Below are positions 39,100-50,562 of a DNA stretch of 64,000 nucleotides, piece after piece (the stretch's first letter is position 1; each line of letters opens with the position of its first letter). Location: NCBI RefSeq assembly GCF_030815865.1, contig NZ_JAUSXI010000001.1:1116001-1180000 (forward strand), read 5' to 3'. A program made the position numbers and the translations under genes. The notes under the pieces were generated by a model, which worked only from the letters and a program-made list of their open reading frames with translations, searched no databases and had not been told where the DNA came from. The stretch is from Arthrobacter globiformis (GTDB lineage: Bacteria > Actinomycetota > Actinomycetes > Actinomycetales > Micrococcaceae).

Positions 39100-40113
39100 T
39101 CAGGACGGGGGTACCGCGGTGCTCCGCCGAACCACTAACCGCGTTGGGTATTCGGTGTTCACAACGGGCCGGTCCGTTCCGCTGTCCAACCCCTCAAGCA
39201 GCAGTCGCACGGCCAGCGCTCCCTGGCCGCGTGGGTCCTGATCGATCGTGGTCAGGCCGAACAGTTCGCCCAGTTCGTGCCCGTCCAGGCCGATGACTGA
39301 CAGTTCTTCCGGCACCCTGAGCCCAAAGTCCCTCGCAGCCAGGATGGCTCCTATCGCCATCTCGTCTGAGGCTGCAAAGACTGCGGTTGGCCGTTCCGCG
39401 GTTCCACCCAGCAGGTCCCGTGCCACGGTGTAGGCACCCTCGATGGTGAAGTCCGCCGTGACCACCCATGACGGCCGCACGGGTAGTCCTGCAGCCGTCA
39501 TCGCCTTCTCATAGCCTGCACGCCGGGTGCGCGGGATCTTGAAGTCCTGCTCGTACACCGAGTCGCCCGTGATGTGCGCGATCCGGCTGTGGCCGAGCCG
39601 GATCAGATGGTTGACTGCCGACTCCGCCAGGCCATGGTCGTCTATGCGGATGGTGGAGGCTCCGGGCAAGGGTCCGCCGATGCCCACGAGCGGCCGCTGG
39701 ATGGCCAGCATCTGGCCGATCTCGTCCTCCGTCAGCGCCAGTGCCACCGCGATAACCGCATCCACGCGTTTCCGCAGCAGGAAGTCCTGGAGAATGCTCC
39801 GGCGCCGGACCGCCCCCTCCGTGATGTTGTAGAGCGTCAGGTCGTAGCCGGCGTCGAGGAGAGCTGCTGATACGCCCTCCACCACCGAGGCGAAGTACCA
39901 GCGGCGGACCGTGGGGACCACGAGGCCGATGTTGCGGGTACGGCCGGAGGCGAGGCTGGATGCCTGGTAGGAGGGCACGAAGCCGAGTTCGGCCGCGGCG
40001 GCCCGGGCACGCTCGCGGCTCGCCGGCGACACATGGCCCCTGCCGCTCAAGGCGCGCGAAACGGTGGCTATGGAAAGCCCGGCCCGTTCCGCAACGTCCT
40101 TGATGCCGGCCAT
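39100..40113 (-). CDS. LacI-family transcription regulator
   Basis: 337 residues. The N-terminal helix-turn-helix IKDVAERAGLSIATVSRAL with hinge GFVPSYQASSLASGRT is followed by a periplasmic-binding-type sugar-sensing domain (NIGLVVPTVRRWYFASVVEGV, VFAASDEMAIGAILAARDFGL). It begins 3 nt after the alpha-glucosidase stop and is surely in the same operon. The two LacI-type operators upstream of that gene suggest it represses its own operon and is released by an alpha-glucoside or its breakdown product. Confidence 0.92.
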   Translation of the reverse strand: MAGIKDVAERAGLSIATVSRALSGRGHVSPASRERARAAAAELGFVPSYQASSLASGRTRNIGLVVPTVRRWYFASVVEGVSAALLDAGYDLTLYNITEGAVRRRSILQDFLLRKRVDAVIAVALALTEDEIGQMLAIQRPLVGIGGPLPGASTIRIDDHGLAESAVNHLIRLGHSRIAHITGDSVYEQDFKIPRTRRAGYEKAMTAAGLPVRPSWVVTADFTIEGAYTVARDLLGGTAERPTAVFAASDEMAIGAILAARDFGLRVPEELSVIGLDGHELGELFGLTTIDQDPRGQGALAVRLLLEGLDSGTDRPVVNTEYPTRLVVRRSTAVPPS

Positions 40114-40116
40114 GGA

Positions 40117-41868
40117 TCAGCTCGCCGTGGCCTCGGCAGAAATCCGCAGCCAGACGGTCTCCCCTAGGCCCAAGCCAAACCGCTGGTCCTCGTCGCCAAG
40201 GCCCAAGCCCGACGAACTGCGCAGCACAACCTCGCCGGCGGGCAGTTCCAGCGGATCAGGACCCATGTTCATGACAACCAGAATGTCCCCGTTGAGGAAT
40301 GCCAGGGACGAGGCGGTGCACCATTCCTCCGCCCACGCGAGGGAACCGCGCCCAAGGTCCAGTTCACGCCGGACAGTGAGCATGCGCCGGTACAGGTTCA
40401 AGTGCGACGACGGGTCCCCAGACTGGGTGTCCCGGGCCAGTTTCGCGAAGCTCTCCGGCTGCGGAAGCCAGGGCACGTCGCCGTCGCCGAAGCCGCTGTG
40501 GCGCTGCGATGCCTTCCACGGCAGCGGGACCCGGCATCCGTCGCGGCCCAGCCGGGCACCGCCGGTGCGCGCAAATGTCGGGTCTTGCCGCTGGTGGTCC
40601 GGGATATCGATGCCGTCAGGCAGTCCAAGCTCTTCGCCCTGGTACAGGTAGGCGCCGCCGGGGAGCCCCAGCATGAACAGGGACGCCGCCGCGGCCCGGG
40701 TCCTGCCCAGTTCCTCGTCCGGCTGGGGGTCCTGAGGGCCGATGCCGTCGCCGTCGCGCGGCCCGGACCAGTCGTACCCGAAGCGGGTGGCGTGCCGGAC
40801 GACGTCGTGGTTGGAAAGCACCCAGGTGCTGGGGGCACCCACGGCATCCAGGGACGTCAGGGACTCAGTGACGATGCGGCGCAGGCGGGGGAGGTCCAGC
40901 CCCGCGTGGAGGTAGGGAAAATTGAAGGCCTGGTGCATTTCGTCGGGCCGGACCCAGTGGGCCAGCCGCGGCAGGGGGTCCACGTTGGCTTCCGCGCAGA
41001 GAATGCGGTCCGGACCGTACTCTTCAAGAATCCCGCGCCAAGCACGGTAGATGTCGTGCAGGGCCGGTTGGCCGAACATCGGCGCGTCGTGTCCGGGGAA
41101 ACCGTCGGAGCTGCTGCCGTCCGCGCGCCCGCCCCAGGCAGGAAGGCCCGGTGCCTTGACCAGGGCATGGGCCACGTCAACGCGGAACCCGGAGACGCCC
41201 CGGTCCAGCCAGAAGCGCAGGATGCGTTCGAACTCGTCATGCACGGCCTGGTTGTCCCAGTTGAAGTCCGGCTGCGATGAATCGAAGAGGTGCAGGTACC
41301 ACTGGCCCGGGGCGCCGTCAGGTTCGGTGATGCGGGTCCAGGCCGAGCCACCGAAGTGTGACTCCCAGTTGTTGGGTGGCTCATTACCCTCCGCGCCCTG
41401 GCCGTCGCGGAAGATGAACATGTCCCGTTCGGGGCTGCCCGGGCCGGCAGCCAGCGCCGCCTGGAAATCGTGGTGCTGGTTCGAGCAGTGGTTAGGGACC
41501 AGGTCCACGATGATGCGCAGGCCCAGGCGGTTGGCCTCAGCCACCATGCCGTCGAAGTCCCCGAGCGTGCCGAAGATCGGATCGACGTCGCAGTAGTCGC
41601 TGACGTCGTACCCGGCATCGCGCTGCGGTGAGCGGTAGAAGGGCGAGAGCCAGACGGCGTCCACGTTGAGCTCGGCAAGCTGCGGCATCTCGGCAGTGAT
41701 CCCTGCGAGGTCACCGATCCCGTCGCCGTTCATGTCCCGGAAGGAGCGCGGGTACACCTGGTAAATAACAGCTGAGCGCCACCAGCCGTGCGCGTTGTCC
41801 GGGGCGTGGACGGGCGTCAGGGCGCCAGCCAGGGGTGACGCTGAGTGCAGAAACGAGTCAACAGACAT
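40117..41868 (-). CDS. GH13 alpha-glucosidase (oligo-1,6-glucosidase/AglA-like)
   Basis: 583 residues. It hydrolyses alpha-glucosides such as maltose or isomaltose; the exact linkage is uncertain. Catalytic features: YQVYPRSFRDMNGDGIGDLAGI, DLVPNHCSNQH, GVSGFRVDVAHALVK (nucleophile Asp), ILCAEANVDP (acid/base Glu) and LSNHDVVRHATRFG. No signal peptide, so it is intracellular and acts on imported sugar. It is the first gene of the operon with lacI. The operators at 41899 and 41978 lie upstream. It is not part of the glgE cluster but could feed glucose into the same pools. Confidence 0.92.
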   Translation of the reverse strand: MSVDSFLHSASPLAGALTPVHAPDNAHGWWRSAVIYQVYPRSFRDMNGDGIGDLAGITAEMPQLAELNVDAVWLSPFYRSPQRDAGYDVSDYCDVDPIFGTLGDFDGMVAEANRLGLRIIVDLVPNHCSNQHHDFQAALAAGPGSPERDMFIFRDGQGAEGNEPPNNWESHFGGSAWTRITEPDGAPGQWYLHLFDSSQPDFNWDNQAVHDEFERILRFWLDRGVSGFRVDVAHALVKAPGLPAWGGRADGSSSDGFPGHDAPMFGQPALHDIYRAWRGILEEYGPDRILCAEANVDPLPRLAHWVRPDEMHQAFNFPYLHAGLDLPRLRRIVTESLTSLDAVGAPSTWVLSNHDVVRHATRFGYDWSGPRDGDGIGPQDPQPDEELGRTRAAAASLFMLGLPGGAYLYQGEELGLPDGIDIPDHQRQDPTFARTGGARLGRDGCRVPLPWKASQRHSGFGDGDVPWLPQPESFAKLARDTQSGDPSSHLNLYRRMLTVRRELDLGRGSLAWAEEWCTASSLAFLNGDILVVMNMGPDPLELPAGEVVLRSSSGLGLGDEDQRFGLGLGETVWLRISAEATAS

Positions 41869-41898
41869 TGCGCCATCCTATGGGCGGCCAAGCATAAA

Positions 41899-41912
41899 TG
41901 AAAGCGCTTACA
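41899..41912. promoter_or_regulatory. LacI-type operator 1
   Basis: TGAAAGCGCTTACA with the symmetric core AAGCGCTT, 31 bp upstream of the alpha-glucosidase start. It is close to the LacI/GalR consensus TGGAAGCGCTTCCA. Confidence 0.75.
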
Positions 41913-41977
41913 CCGCTCAAATGATTGACAATTGAGGTCATGAAGTGGAGCAAGCCGGTCATGCCAAGAGACGGGAT

Positions 41978-41991
41978 TGGAAACGCTTCCA
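41978..41991. promoter_or_regulatory. LacI-type operator 2
   Basis: TGGAAACGCTTCCA, matching the LacI/GalR consensus at 13 of 14 positions. It lies 79 bp from operator 1, enough for looping, and 100 bp before the divergent flavoprotein gene. Confidence 0.78.
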
Positions 41992-42090
41992 GAATCAGTC
42001 GCTGTAGTTCCTACTGCGACTGAGCCAAAGGGGCCGGTGTGTGGCCCAGGTGACATCTAGACTGAAGCAAAGTGACTGAACGGGAGACCC

Positions 42091-43461
42091 ATGGGCAACA
42101 TCGCCGACGAACTGACACTAATACTGGGGCCACGAAAGGTGCTCCGGGACGACGCCGCACTCGCTGTTTATGCGGTGGACCAGGCCCCCGTGGTGGACTA
42201 CCGGCTGCCGGCCGCCGTGGTTCTGGCGGAGTCCGTAGATGACGTCCAGGCTACGGTCAAAGCCTGTGCTGCCCGGAACGTGCCGCTGGTGCCCCGCGGC
42301 GCCGGGACCGGAGTCTCGGGAGGCGCCCATGCCAGCGAGGGGTGCATTGTCCTTGGCCTGGAACGGATGAACCGCATTCTGGAGCTCAACGCGGATGACG
42401 AGACCGCCGTCGTCGAACCGGGCGTTATCAACGCTGACCTGAATGATGCTGCCGCGGCGCACGGGCTCATGTTCGCTCCGGACCCCGCCAGTTTCAGGAT
42501 CTCCACCGTCGGCGGCAACGTGGCCACCAACGCCGGTGGGCTGCGGTGTGCCAAGTACGGCGTGACCAGGGATTCCGTGCTGGCCCTGGACGTGGTCCTC
42601 GCGGACGGCTCGCTCCTGCATACCGGGCACCAGACCTTCAAGGGCGTGGCCGGCTACGACCTGACCGGACTGTTCGTGGGGTCGGAGGGCACGCTGGGAA
42701 TCGTGGTCGGTGCGACGGTCCGGCTGAAGTACCTGCCCCCCGAGGTGCACACCATTGCCGCGTTCTACCCCGACTTCCGGCAGGCGGCGGCAGGCGTGCT
42801 CGCCGTCGGCAGGGCCCGCGTGCAGCCGGCCATCATGGAACTGCTCGACGGCGGCTCGCTGGCCCAGCTGGATGAGCTGCACGGCTCGGACCTCGCGTCG
42901 CGGGGAGCCTCGCTGCTCCTGGTCCAGACGGACGGCTTCGGGGCGGCGGCGGAGGCCGACGTCGTGCGGGAGGTCCTGGCGGCTGGCGGTGCCGTGGTCA
43001 CCACCGAGGCCAGTGCGGAGGCGGAACAGCTGGTGGAACTGCGGCGCAACAGCAGGGGCGTCGAGGTGGACGACGAGTACCGCGTGGGCGAGGACGTTGC
43101 CGTGCCGCGGTCCAGGCTGGTGGACTACGTGGCGGCACTCGAGGCCCTGGCCGAGGTGCACGGGGTCAGTCTCAAGGTGGTGGCCCACGCCGGAGACGGC
43201 AACCTGCATCCGACGTTCTGGATTGACCGCGTGAACGATGAGGTGGACGCCGGCGCCATGCTTCGCCTGAACGAAGCGCTCGACGCGTCCATCGTGGCAG
43301 CCCTGGAGATGGGCGGGACCATCACGGGCGAACACGGTGTGGGGCAGTACAAGCTGCGCTGGCTGGGCCTCGAGCAGCCGGAGCCGCTCCGCGAGCTGCA
43401 GCGCCGGGTCAAGAACCTCTTCGATCCCGCCGGCATCCTAAACCCGGGCAAGGCGATCTAA
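42091..43461 (+). CDS. FAD-linked oxidase (GlcD/D-lactate dehydrogenase type)
   Basis: 456 residues. The N-terminal FAD-binding domain shows VPRGAGTGVSGGA, STVGGNVATNAGGLRCAKYG and FVGSEGTLGIV. The C-terminal FAD-oxidase domain contains VAHAGDGNLHP and ends ITGEHGVGQYK...FDPAGILNPGKAI. Such enzymes oxidise D-2-hydroxy acids (glycolate, D-lactate); the electron acceptor and substrate cannot be told. The GlcE and GlcF partners are absent here. A CGGGAGA ribosome site precedes ATG 42091. It is divergent from the alpha-glucosidase operon. Confidence 0.9.
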   Translation: MGNIADELTLILGPRKVLRDDAALAVYAVDQAPVVDYRLPAAVVLAESVDDVQATVKACAARNVPLVPRGAGTGVSGGAHASEGCIVLGLERMNRILELNADDETAVVEPGVINADLNDAAAAHGLMFAPDPASFRISTVGGNVATNAGGLRCAKYGVTRDSVLALDVVLADGSLLHTGHQTFKGVAGYDLTGLFVGSEGTLGIVVGATVRLKYLPPEVHTIAAFYPDFRQAAAGVLAVGRARVQPAIMELLDGGSLAQLDELHGSDLASRGASLLLVQTDGFGAAAEADVVREVLAAGGAVVTTEASAEAEQLVELRRNSRGVEVDDEYRVGEDVAVPRSRLVDYVAALEALAEVHGVSLKVVAHAGDGNLHPTFWIDRVNDEVDAGAMLRLNEALDASIVAALEMGGTITGEHGVGQYKLRWLGLEQPEPLRELQRRVKNLFDPAGILNPGKAI

Positions 43462-43489
43462 CGGAGGGCAGCTAAAGCCCCCGGCAGAC

Positions 43490-43644
43490 CTAGACCAGTT
43501 CCAGGCCGTCGGCGACAACCCTGCCGCGGTGGATCACGGTGCGGTCGGTGCCCCGGGCCATGACCGCGGAGGCCACCTCTCGCCGTCGAGCAGCAGCAGC
43601 TCGGCAGGATCGCCCGCCTCAAGGCCGGGGCGGTGCGCAGTGCC
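43490..43644 (-). pseudogene. C-terminal remnant of an amidohydrolase (cytosine-deaminase-like)
   Basis: Directly after the DUF4032 stop codon the minus strand encodes HRPGLEAGDPAELLLLDGE. After a shift of one base near 43576-43580 it encodes VASAVMARGTDRTVIHRGRV and ends DGLELV at TAG 43490-43492. This matches the typical end of amidohydrolase-superfamily proteins, where the chain returns to the beta-sandwich domain. Everything upstream, including all metal ligands, is missing. It is therefore a decayed fragment. Confidence 0.7.
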
Positions 43645-45063
43645 TCAGTCGTCGACGTCGGGATACTCGTCCTCGGTCTCATCGGCCCCGTACCGCGATT
43701 CCTCGGTCTCCACGGCAAGGATCTTCAGCAACTCCGTGTCCGGGTTCAGCATGATAGCGGCCTCGTCGCGGCGGTGGCGCAGGATCGAGTCGATGTAGGA
43801 CTGGACGGCCTCGGCCAGCGGGATGTGCCGTTCCTGCTTTTCGGACATGTACCAGCGGTGCTCCAGCACCTCGTGCACGGCTTCGGCAGGTTCGAGCTTT
43901 CCGGAGAGGTCGCGGGGGATGGACCTGACGATCGGCTCGAAGATCTGGCTGACCCAGAGGTGCGCGCTGTATTCCTCGTCCATCTCCGGGTTGTTGTCGG
44001 CCCGGAAGGTGTCCATGTCGTTGAGCAGGCGGCGGGCCTGGTTCTCCTGGGCGTCGAGGCCGGTCAGGCGCAGCAGACGGCGCATGTGGTGGCCGGCGTC
44101 GACGACCTTGGGCTGCAGCTGGATGGTGGAGCCGTTCTGGGTGGTCTTGATCGCGTACTCTTCGACGTCGAATCCGAGCTCGTTGAGCCGGCGGATGCGG
44201 GCGCCGACGCGCCAGCGCTCGCCCAGTTCGAAGGATTCCTTGGCGGTCAGCTCTGTCCACAGGCGCCGGTAGCTTTCCATAATGAGTTCGCTGGTGGCCA
44301 CGGGGTCCACCTTCTCCTCGATCAGCCCGCCGTCGAGGAGGTCCATGAGTTCGCCGGCGATGTTGACGCGGGCAATCTCCAGGTCGTACTCGCGCTGGCC
44401 GGTGGAGAGGTCCGGGTACAGTTCGCCGGTTTCGGCGTCCACCAGGTAGGCGGCGAAGGCGCCGGCGTCCCGGCGGAACAGGGTGTTGGAGAGCGAGACG
44501 TCGCCCCAGTAGAAGCCGATGAGGTGCAGGCGGACCATCAGCAGCGCCTGGGCGTCGATGAGCCGGGTGAGTGTGTCCTTGCGCAGCATCTGCGAGAAGA
44601 GCGCGCGGTACGGCATGGAGAACTTCAGGTGGCGGGTCACGAGGACCGGGTTCAGGGGACGGCCGTCCGGGGTGGTGCGGCCGGTGATGACGGCGACGGG
44701 CTCCACGCAAGGCACATCCAGCCGGGCGAGCTTGCGGAGCATGTGGTACTCGTGGCGGGCCACGTGCTCGGACGTTTCCTTGATGGCGATGACGGAGCCG
44801 CCGAGGTGCGCGAAGCGCACGATGTGCCGGGAGATACCGCGGGGGAGCGCCGCCAGATTTTCCGCTGGCCAGTCTTCGAGCGCTATGTGCCAGGGCAGGT
44901 CGAGGAGCTCGGGGTCGGCGGCAGCGGCCGTGATGTTGAGGTTGCTTGCGACCGAGGCAGCCTTGTCGTCGTTCGCGCTGGCCGCTTCGAACCGCGGCAG
45001 CTTGCCGATCTGCCCGTAGTCGGTGGGTTCATCGTGCCACTGCGCGTTGTGTTCCTCGGTCAT
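43645..45063 (-). CDS. DUF4032 protein with kinase-like motif
   Basis: 472 residues, recognisable as the actinobacterial DUF4032 family. It has features of the lipopolysaccharide-kinase/RIO-like fold: VIAIKETSEHVARHEYHMLRKL (Lys and Glu of an ATP site) and LHLIGFYWGDVSLSNTLFRRD (catalytic-loop-like Asp and Asn), then YLVDAETGELYPDLS (DFG-like Asp). Activity on any substrate is unproven. The C-terminal part after residue 230 is helical. The acidic end (ETEDEYPDVDD) is followed immediately by the amidohydrolase remnant. Upstream on the same strand, past a terminator, is msiK. Confidence 0.83.
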   Translation of the reverse strand: MTEEHNAQWHDEPTDYGQIGKLPRFEAASANDDKAASVASNLNITAAAADPELLDLPWHIALEDWPAENLAALPRGISRHIVRFAHLGGSVIAIKETSEHVARHEYHMLRKLARLDVPCVEPVAVITGRTTPDGRPLNPVLVTRHLKFSMPYRALFSQMLRKDTLTRLIDAQALLMVRLHLIGFYWGDVSLSNTLFRRDAGAFAAYLVDAETGELYPDLSTGQREYDLEIARVNIAGELMDLLDGGLIEEKVDPVATSELIMESYRRLWTELTAKESFELGERWRVGARIRRLNELGFDVEEYAIKTTQNGSTIQLQPKVVDAGHHMRRLLRLTGLDAQENQARRLLNDMDTFRADNNPEMDEEYSAHLWVSQIFEPIVRSIPRDLSGKLEPAEAVHEVLEHRWYMSEKQERHIPLAEAVQSYIDSILRHRRDEAAIMLNPDTELLKILAVETEESRYGADETEDEYPDVDD

Positions 45064-45109
45064 GGCTCAATTCTTCCGTATTTTGCAGGGGGTGCCTAAA
45101 CGGGACACC

Positions 45110-45165
45110 GGTTAAAGCCCGACGGCGGCCCTCCCGGTTTAGGGGAGGGCCGCCGTCGGGTTTCG
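45110..45165 (-). terminator. Terminator of the msiK gene
   Basis: CCCGACGGCGGCCCTCCC (45118-45135) and GGGAGGGCCGCCGTCGGG (45143-45160) form an 18-bp stem. On the minus strand it is followed by CTTTAACC; on the plus strand by TTTCGG. Confidence 0.85.
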
Positions 45166-45180
45166 GCTGGGAGAGTCGCT

Positions 45181-45209
45181 CCGGTGGTTTCGACAGGCTC
45201 AACCACCGG
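45181..45209. repeat. Copy 2 of a dispersed REP-like palindrome
   Basis: CCGGTGGTTTCGACAGGCTC followed by AACCACCGG. It is the most symmetric copy, with arms CCGGTGGTT/AACCACCGG. It lies between the msiK stop and its terminator. Confidence 0.7.
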
Positions 45210-45219
45210 GACTGGACTG

Positions 45220-46302
<1,083 letters not shown>

Positions 46303-46454
46303 AGTTATCAATCCCTTCACCGGCAGGTACGTGCCGGACGATCCGTTGTGAATGGTTCATGTAATTCAGTTGTGCCCTACATGATGACTCCCCGGCCGAG
46401 GCCGAGGAGCATCCAGTGACGCCGCACGGTTCCTGTGCGCCACATCACAAGAAG

Positions 46455-46484
46455 AGTATGTCAGATTTATCGTGAATCGGACAA
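46455..46484 (-). promoter_or_regulatory. Promoter of msiK
   Basis: On the minus strand TTGTCC (46479-46484), an 18-bp spacer and CATACT (46455-46460). This predicts a leader of about 145 nt before GTG 46302. Confidence 0.55.
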
Positions 46485-46532
46485 AATGTTACGGACGTCA
46501 CACATGAGATGCCCCACAGGGGCTCCGCAGCG

Positions 46533-47349
46533 CTATCCGGCAGTGACGGCCTGCCGGCGTTCGCGCAGCAGCGCCTCGAGGAGTTCTGCGATGTGCACCG
46601 GCGCCTCAACCCGGAACTGCGCCTGGGTGAAGTCGAGGCCCACCTTCACGCCGACGTCGTGCTGCCCGAGGCGGGCCAGGGCGTCCTCGTCGGTGGTGTC
46701 ATCGCCCGCGAACAGCACGCCCGTGGCGCCGGTGGCCTGCCGCAGGAAGTCAACGCCCTCACCCTTGGATGCGTGCACCACGGATGTCTCAAGGACCCGT
46801 TTGCCGTTCTTGAGGTAGACCCCTGGGCGGTCCTGGAGCGCGGCACGGGCAGCCGCGACGGCATCCTCTGCAACGTCATCCGCCGCCAGGCGCGTATGTA
46901 GCACCACGCCGGCGGGCTTTTCTTCCAGGACTGTACCGGGGGCAAGCGCCACGATCTCCGCCAGGACCCCCCTGACCTCGTCGAGGAGCGACAGCTGCGA
47001 AGGGTCGAGGGTCAGCGGCACAGAGCCCGGACCCAGCCATGCCTCGGCACCGTGGCTGCCGATCAGCAGGGTCTCCTCCGGCGGGGAGGCGACCGCGCGC
47101 AGGCTGTCCAGTGCCCTGCCGGAGATGAGGGCCGTCGTCGTCCGCGGCAGGGAGCTTAACTCCGCGAAGGCGGCCGCGGACCGCGGGAGCGGGCGTGCAT
47201 CCCCGGCATGGTCCACGATGGGGGAGATGGTGCCGTCGAAGTCCAAGGCCACCAGCAGGTGGTCCGTGCCGGCGATGCGGCGCACCGCCTCCAGCAGTTC
47301 GGGGGACAGTGTCAGCCGGGTGCTGCCGGCCTCGCCGGTGTGCTCTGCC

Positions 47350-47360
<11 letters not shown>
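46533..47360 (-). CDS. otsB: Trehalose-6-phosphate phosphatase
   Basis: 275 residues, HAD superfamily. It removes phosphate from trehalose-6-phosphate made by OtsA. Motif I is LVALDFDGTISPIV with the nucleophile Asp near residue 40. ALISGRALDSL, GSHGAE and the late GDDTTDEDAL (motif IV) are all present, unlike in the HAD-like gene at 743. ATG 47360 lies 11 nt inside the otsA end, so the two are translationally coupled. With treS and glgE, this makes trehalose a hub between osmoprotection and glucan. Confidence 0.93.
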
Positions 47361-48877
<1,517 letters not shown>

Positions 48878-49056
48878 TGGGGCTCCCTGAGGTTGCTTGT
48901 GACTCTCATCAACCCTATCGGGCCGGAATCTTCCGGGCCATTCGTCCGTTGGTCAGGCTGAAGCAAATACTTGAAAGCGCAAGCTCCGGGTTCTCCCCTA
49001 AACTGGGGGAGTTGCCCCCGGGTGGTCCGCACCTGTCCGTACGACACGAGGAACTA

Positions 49057-49947
49057 ATGAGCCCCGCAAACGAACCCCGCCAGTCCAAAGCAGAACGCAC
49101 GGCGGAGGCCCGCGAGAAAGCCCGCGAAATCCGGGAAGCGCAGCTTAAGAAGGACAAGCGAAACAAACTGCTCATTGGCTGGGGCATCGTCGTCGCCGTC
49201 GTAGCCATCCTTGCCGTCGTCGCGCTTGTGGTGACCACCAGCCTCAAGAACAACGCCCCGGTGGCGGACCAGGGCCCCACCCCAGCCAACGGAAACGTCC
49301 ACGGCGGCATCACGCTGCTCAAGGGCACGGAAGTGGCCAAGTCCAGCGCCGCAAACGTGAACGTCGCAGACATCCCGTCGCCGGCGGCCTCAGCGCCTGC
49401 AACTGTCACGGCACCCGGTGCGGAAGCCGAGGCCGGCAAGCCGGTGAAGGTGATCCTCTACATCGACTTCATCTGCCCCGTCTGCAAGAACTTCGAGGCG
49501 ACGTACAACGAGACCCTGACGAAGCTCCGCGACGAAGGCAAGATCACCGTGGAGTACCGGGCCCTGGGCTTCCTGGACAGCCGCTCCACCACCAATTACT
49601 CCTCCCGTGCAGCCAATGCCGCTGCCTGCGTGGTGAACGAATCCCCCGAGAAGTACTCGGCGTTTGTGGACGCGCTGTTCGCCAACCAGCCGGCCGAAGG
49701 CAGCGCCGGGCTCTCCGACGACGAACTGAAGAAGCTGGCCACGGACGCCGGCGCCAAGAGCATCGACTCCTGCGTCGAGAACAAGACCTACCGTCCCTGG
49801 GTCAAGTACACCACCCAGGAAGCCGCAGCCGTTGGCGTGACCGGTACGCCGACGGTCCTCGTGGACGGCAAGCAGTGGGGCAAGGGCGACAGCGCCCAGA
49901 CGGAATTCCCGGCCTTCGTCGAGGCGGCCATCAAGGCCAAGGCCTAG
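49057..49947 (+). CDS. Membrane-anchored DsbA-like thiol:disulfide protein
   Basis: 296 residues. A charged cytoplasmic start (about residues 1-33, with a likely coiled helix AEARE KAREIREAQLKKDK), one membrane helix (about 34-58) and an extracytoplasmic thioredoxin-fold domain. The active site is DFICPVCKNFE with Cys140 and Cys143, and the cis-Pro loop is GVTGTPTVLVDG. Relatives (DsbA/MDD family) oxidise or shuffle disulfides of exported proteins. A further Cys pair (AAACVV, DSCVEN) may be structural. GAGG lies 7 nt before ATG 49057. Divergent from otsA. Confidence 0.9.
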   Translation: MSPANEPRQSKAERTAEAREKAREIREAQLKKDKRNKLLIGWGIVVAVVAILAVVALVVTTSLKNNAPVADQGPTPANGNVHGGITLLKGTEVAKSSAANVNVADIPSPAASAPATVTAPGAEAEAGKPVKVILYIDFICPVCKNFEATYNETLTKLRDEGKITVEYRALGFLDSRSTTNYSSRAANAAACVVNESPEKYSAFVDALFANQPAEGSAGLSDDELKKLATDAGAKSIDSCVENKTYRPWVKYTTQEAAAVGVTGTPTVLVDGKQWGKGDSAQTEFPAFVEAAIKAKA

Positions 49948-50102
49948 ACGTTCTTCATGGGCAGTGGCACGGCGTCCGGATTTTCCGGGCGCCGGGCCAC
50001 TTCTCGTTTAACCTTCTGGTTTGACGGCCGCCGTTTTTACGGGCGGGCGGTCCTTGGGCTAACCTTATCTAGCGCCGTCTCGGCGCCTGCCCTGACGGGC
50101 GC

Positions 50103-50176
50103 GCCTCCTTAGCTCAGTTGGCCAGAGCACCGCTCTTGTAAAGCGGGGGTCGTCGGTTCGAATCCGACAGGGGGCT
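50103..50176 (+). tRNA. tRNA-Thr (anticodon TGT)
   Basis: 74 nt. Acceptor GCCTCCT/AGGGGGC (one G-T pair), D arm GCTC/GAGC, anticodon stem CCGCT/AGCGG with loop CTTGTAA giving anticodon TGT for ACA codons, T arm GTCGG-TTCGAAT-CCGAC. CCA is not encoded. The gene marks the left border of an accessory stretch. Confidence 0.95.
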
Positions 50177-50562
50177 CATATTTTTGCGTTCGACCATCCG
50201 TTTTAGTGCTTTGCGCGCCTTAGGCGCATGTTCCCCAGCGCGGACAGCCGGAGAAATTCCTTGACGAGGGTTTGCTCCTACGGCATCAGAATTGCTGCTC
50301 TCAACTCTCCCGCTGCAGCTTGCTCCACCGATTATGGACCCAAGCGAGCCACTCCAGCCAGACAATAAGCCCGGCTTATGAATCTGATTCGCTCTACGCG
50401 GTATGAGCAGGTTCCGTCCCGTTTGATCCTGCAATAGGGCGCTTCGGCGTCGCGGTCCAGGACCGGCACTGGAGGGCCCGGAGGGCAGGCCTCGTGATGC
50501 GGGGATTCGTTCCCGTCGCAATTGGGTACGGACGTGGCAATAGCGATTCGTTAGGGGACTGC
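50177..50562. other. Non-coding stretch after tRNA-Thr(TGT)
   Basis: 386 bp in which I find no convincing gene on either strand. Open frames exist but have no conserved content. Base composition is somewhat less G/C-biased than the surroundings. A 15-bp palindrome ATAAGCCCGGCTTAT is at 50365-50379. No repeat of the tRNA 3' end (an att site) is seen. Confidence 0.6.

Noticed and set aside
49948..50102. Promoter of tRNA-Thr(TGT)
   Set aside because: TTGACG is present at about 50023, but no convincing -10 sits at the right distance, so no site is annotated.
50103..50562. Prophage or integrative-element attachment site at tRNA-Thr(TGT)
   Set aside because: No direct repeat of the tRNA 3' end and no integrase gene were found in the window.
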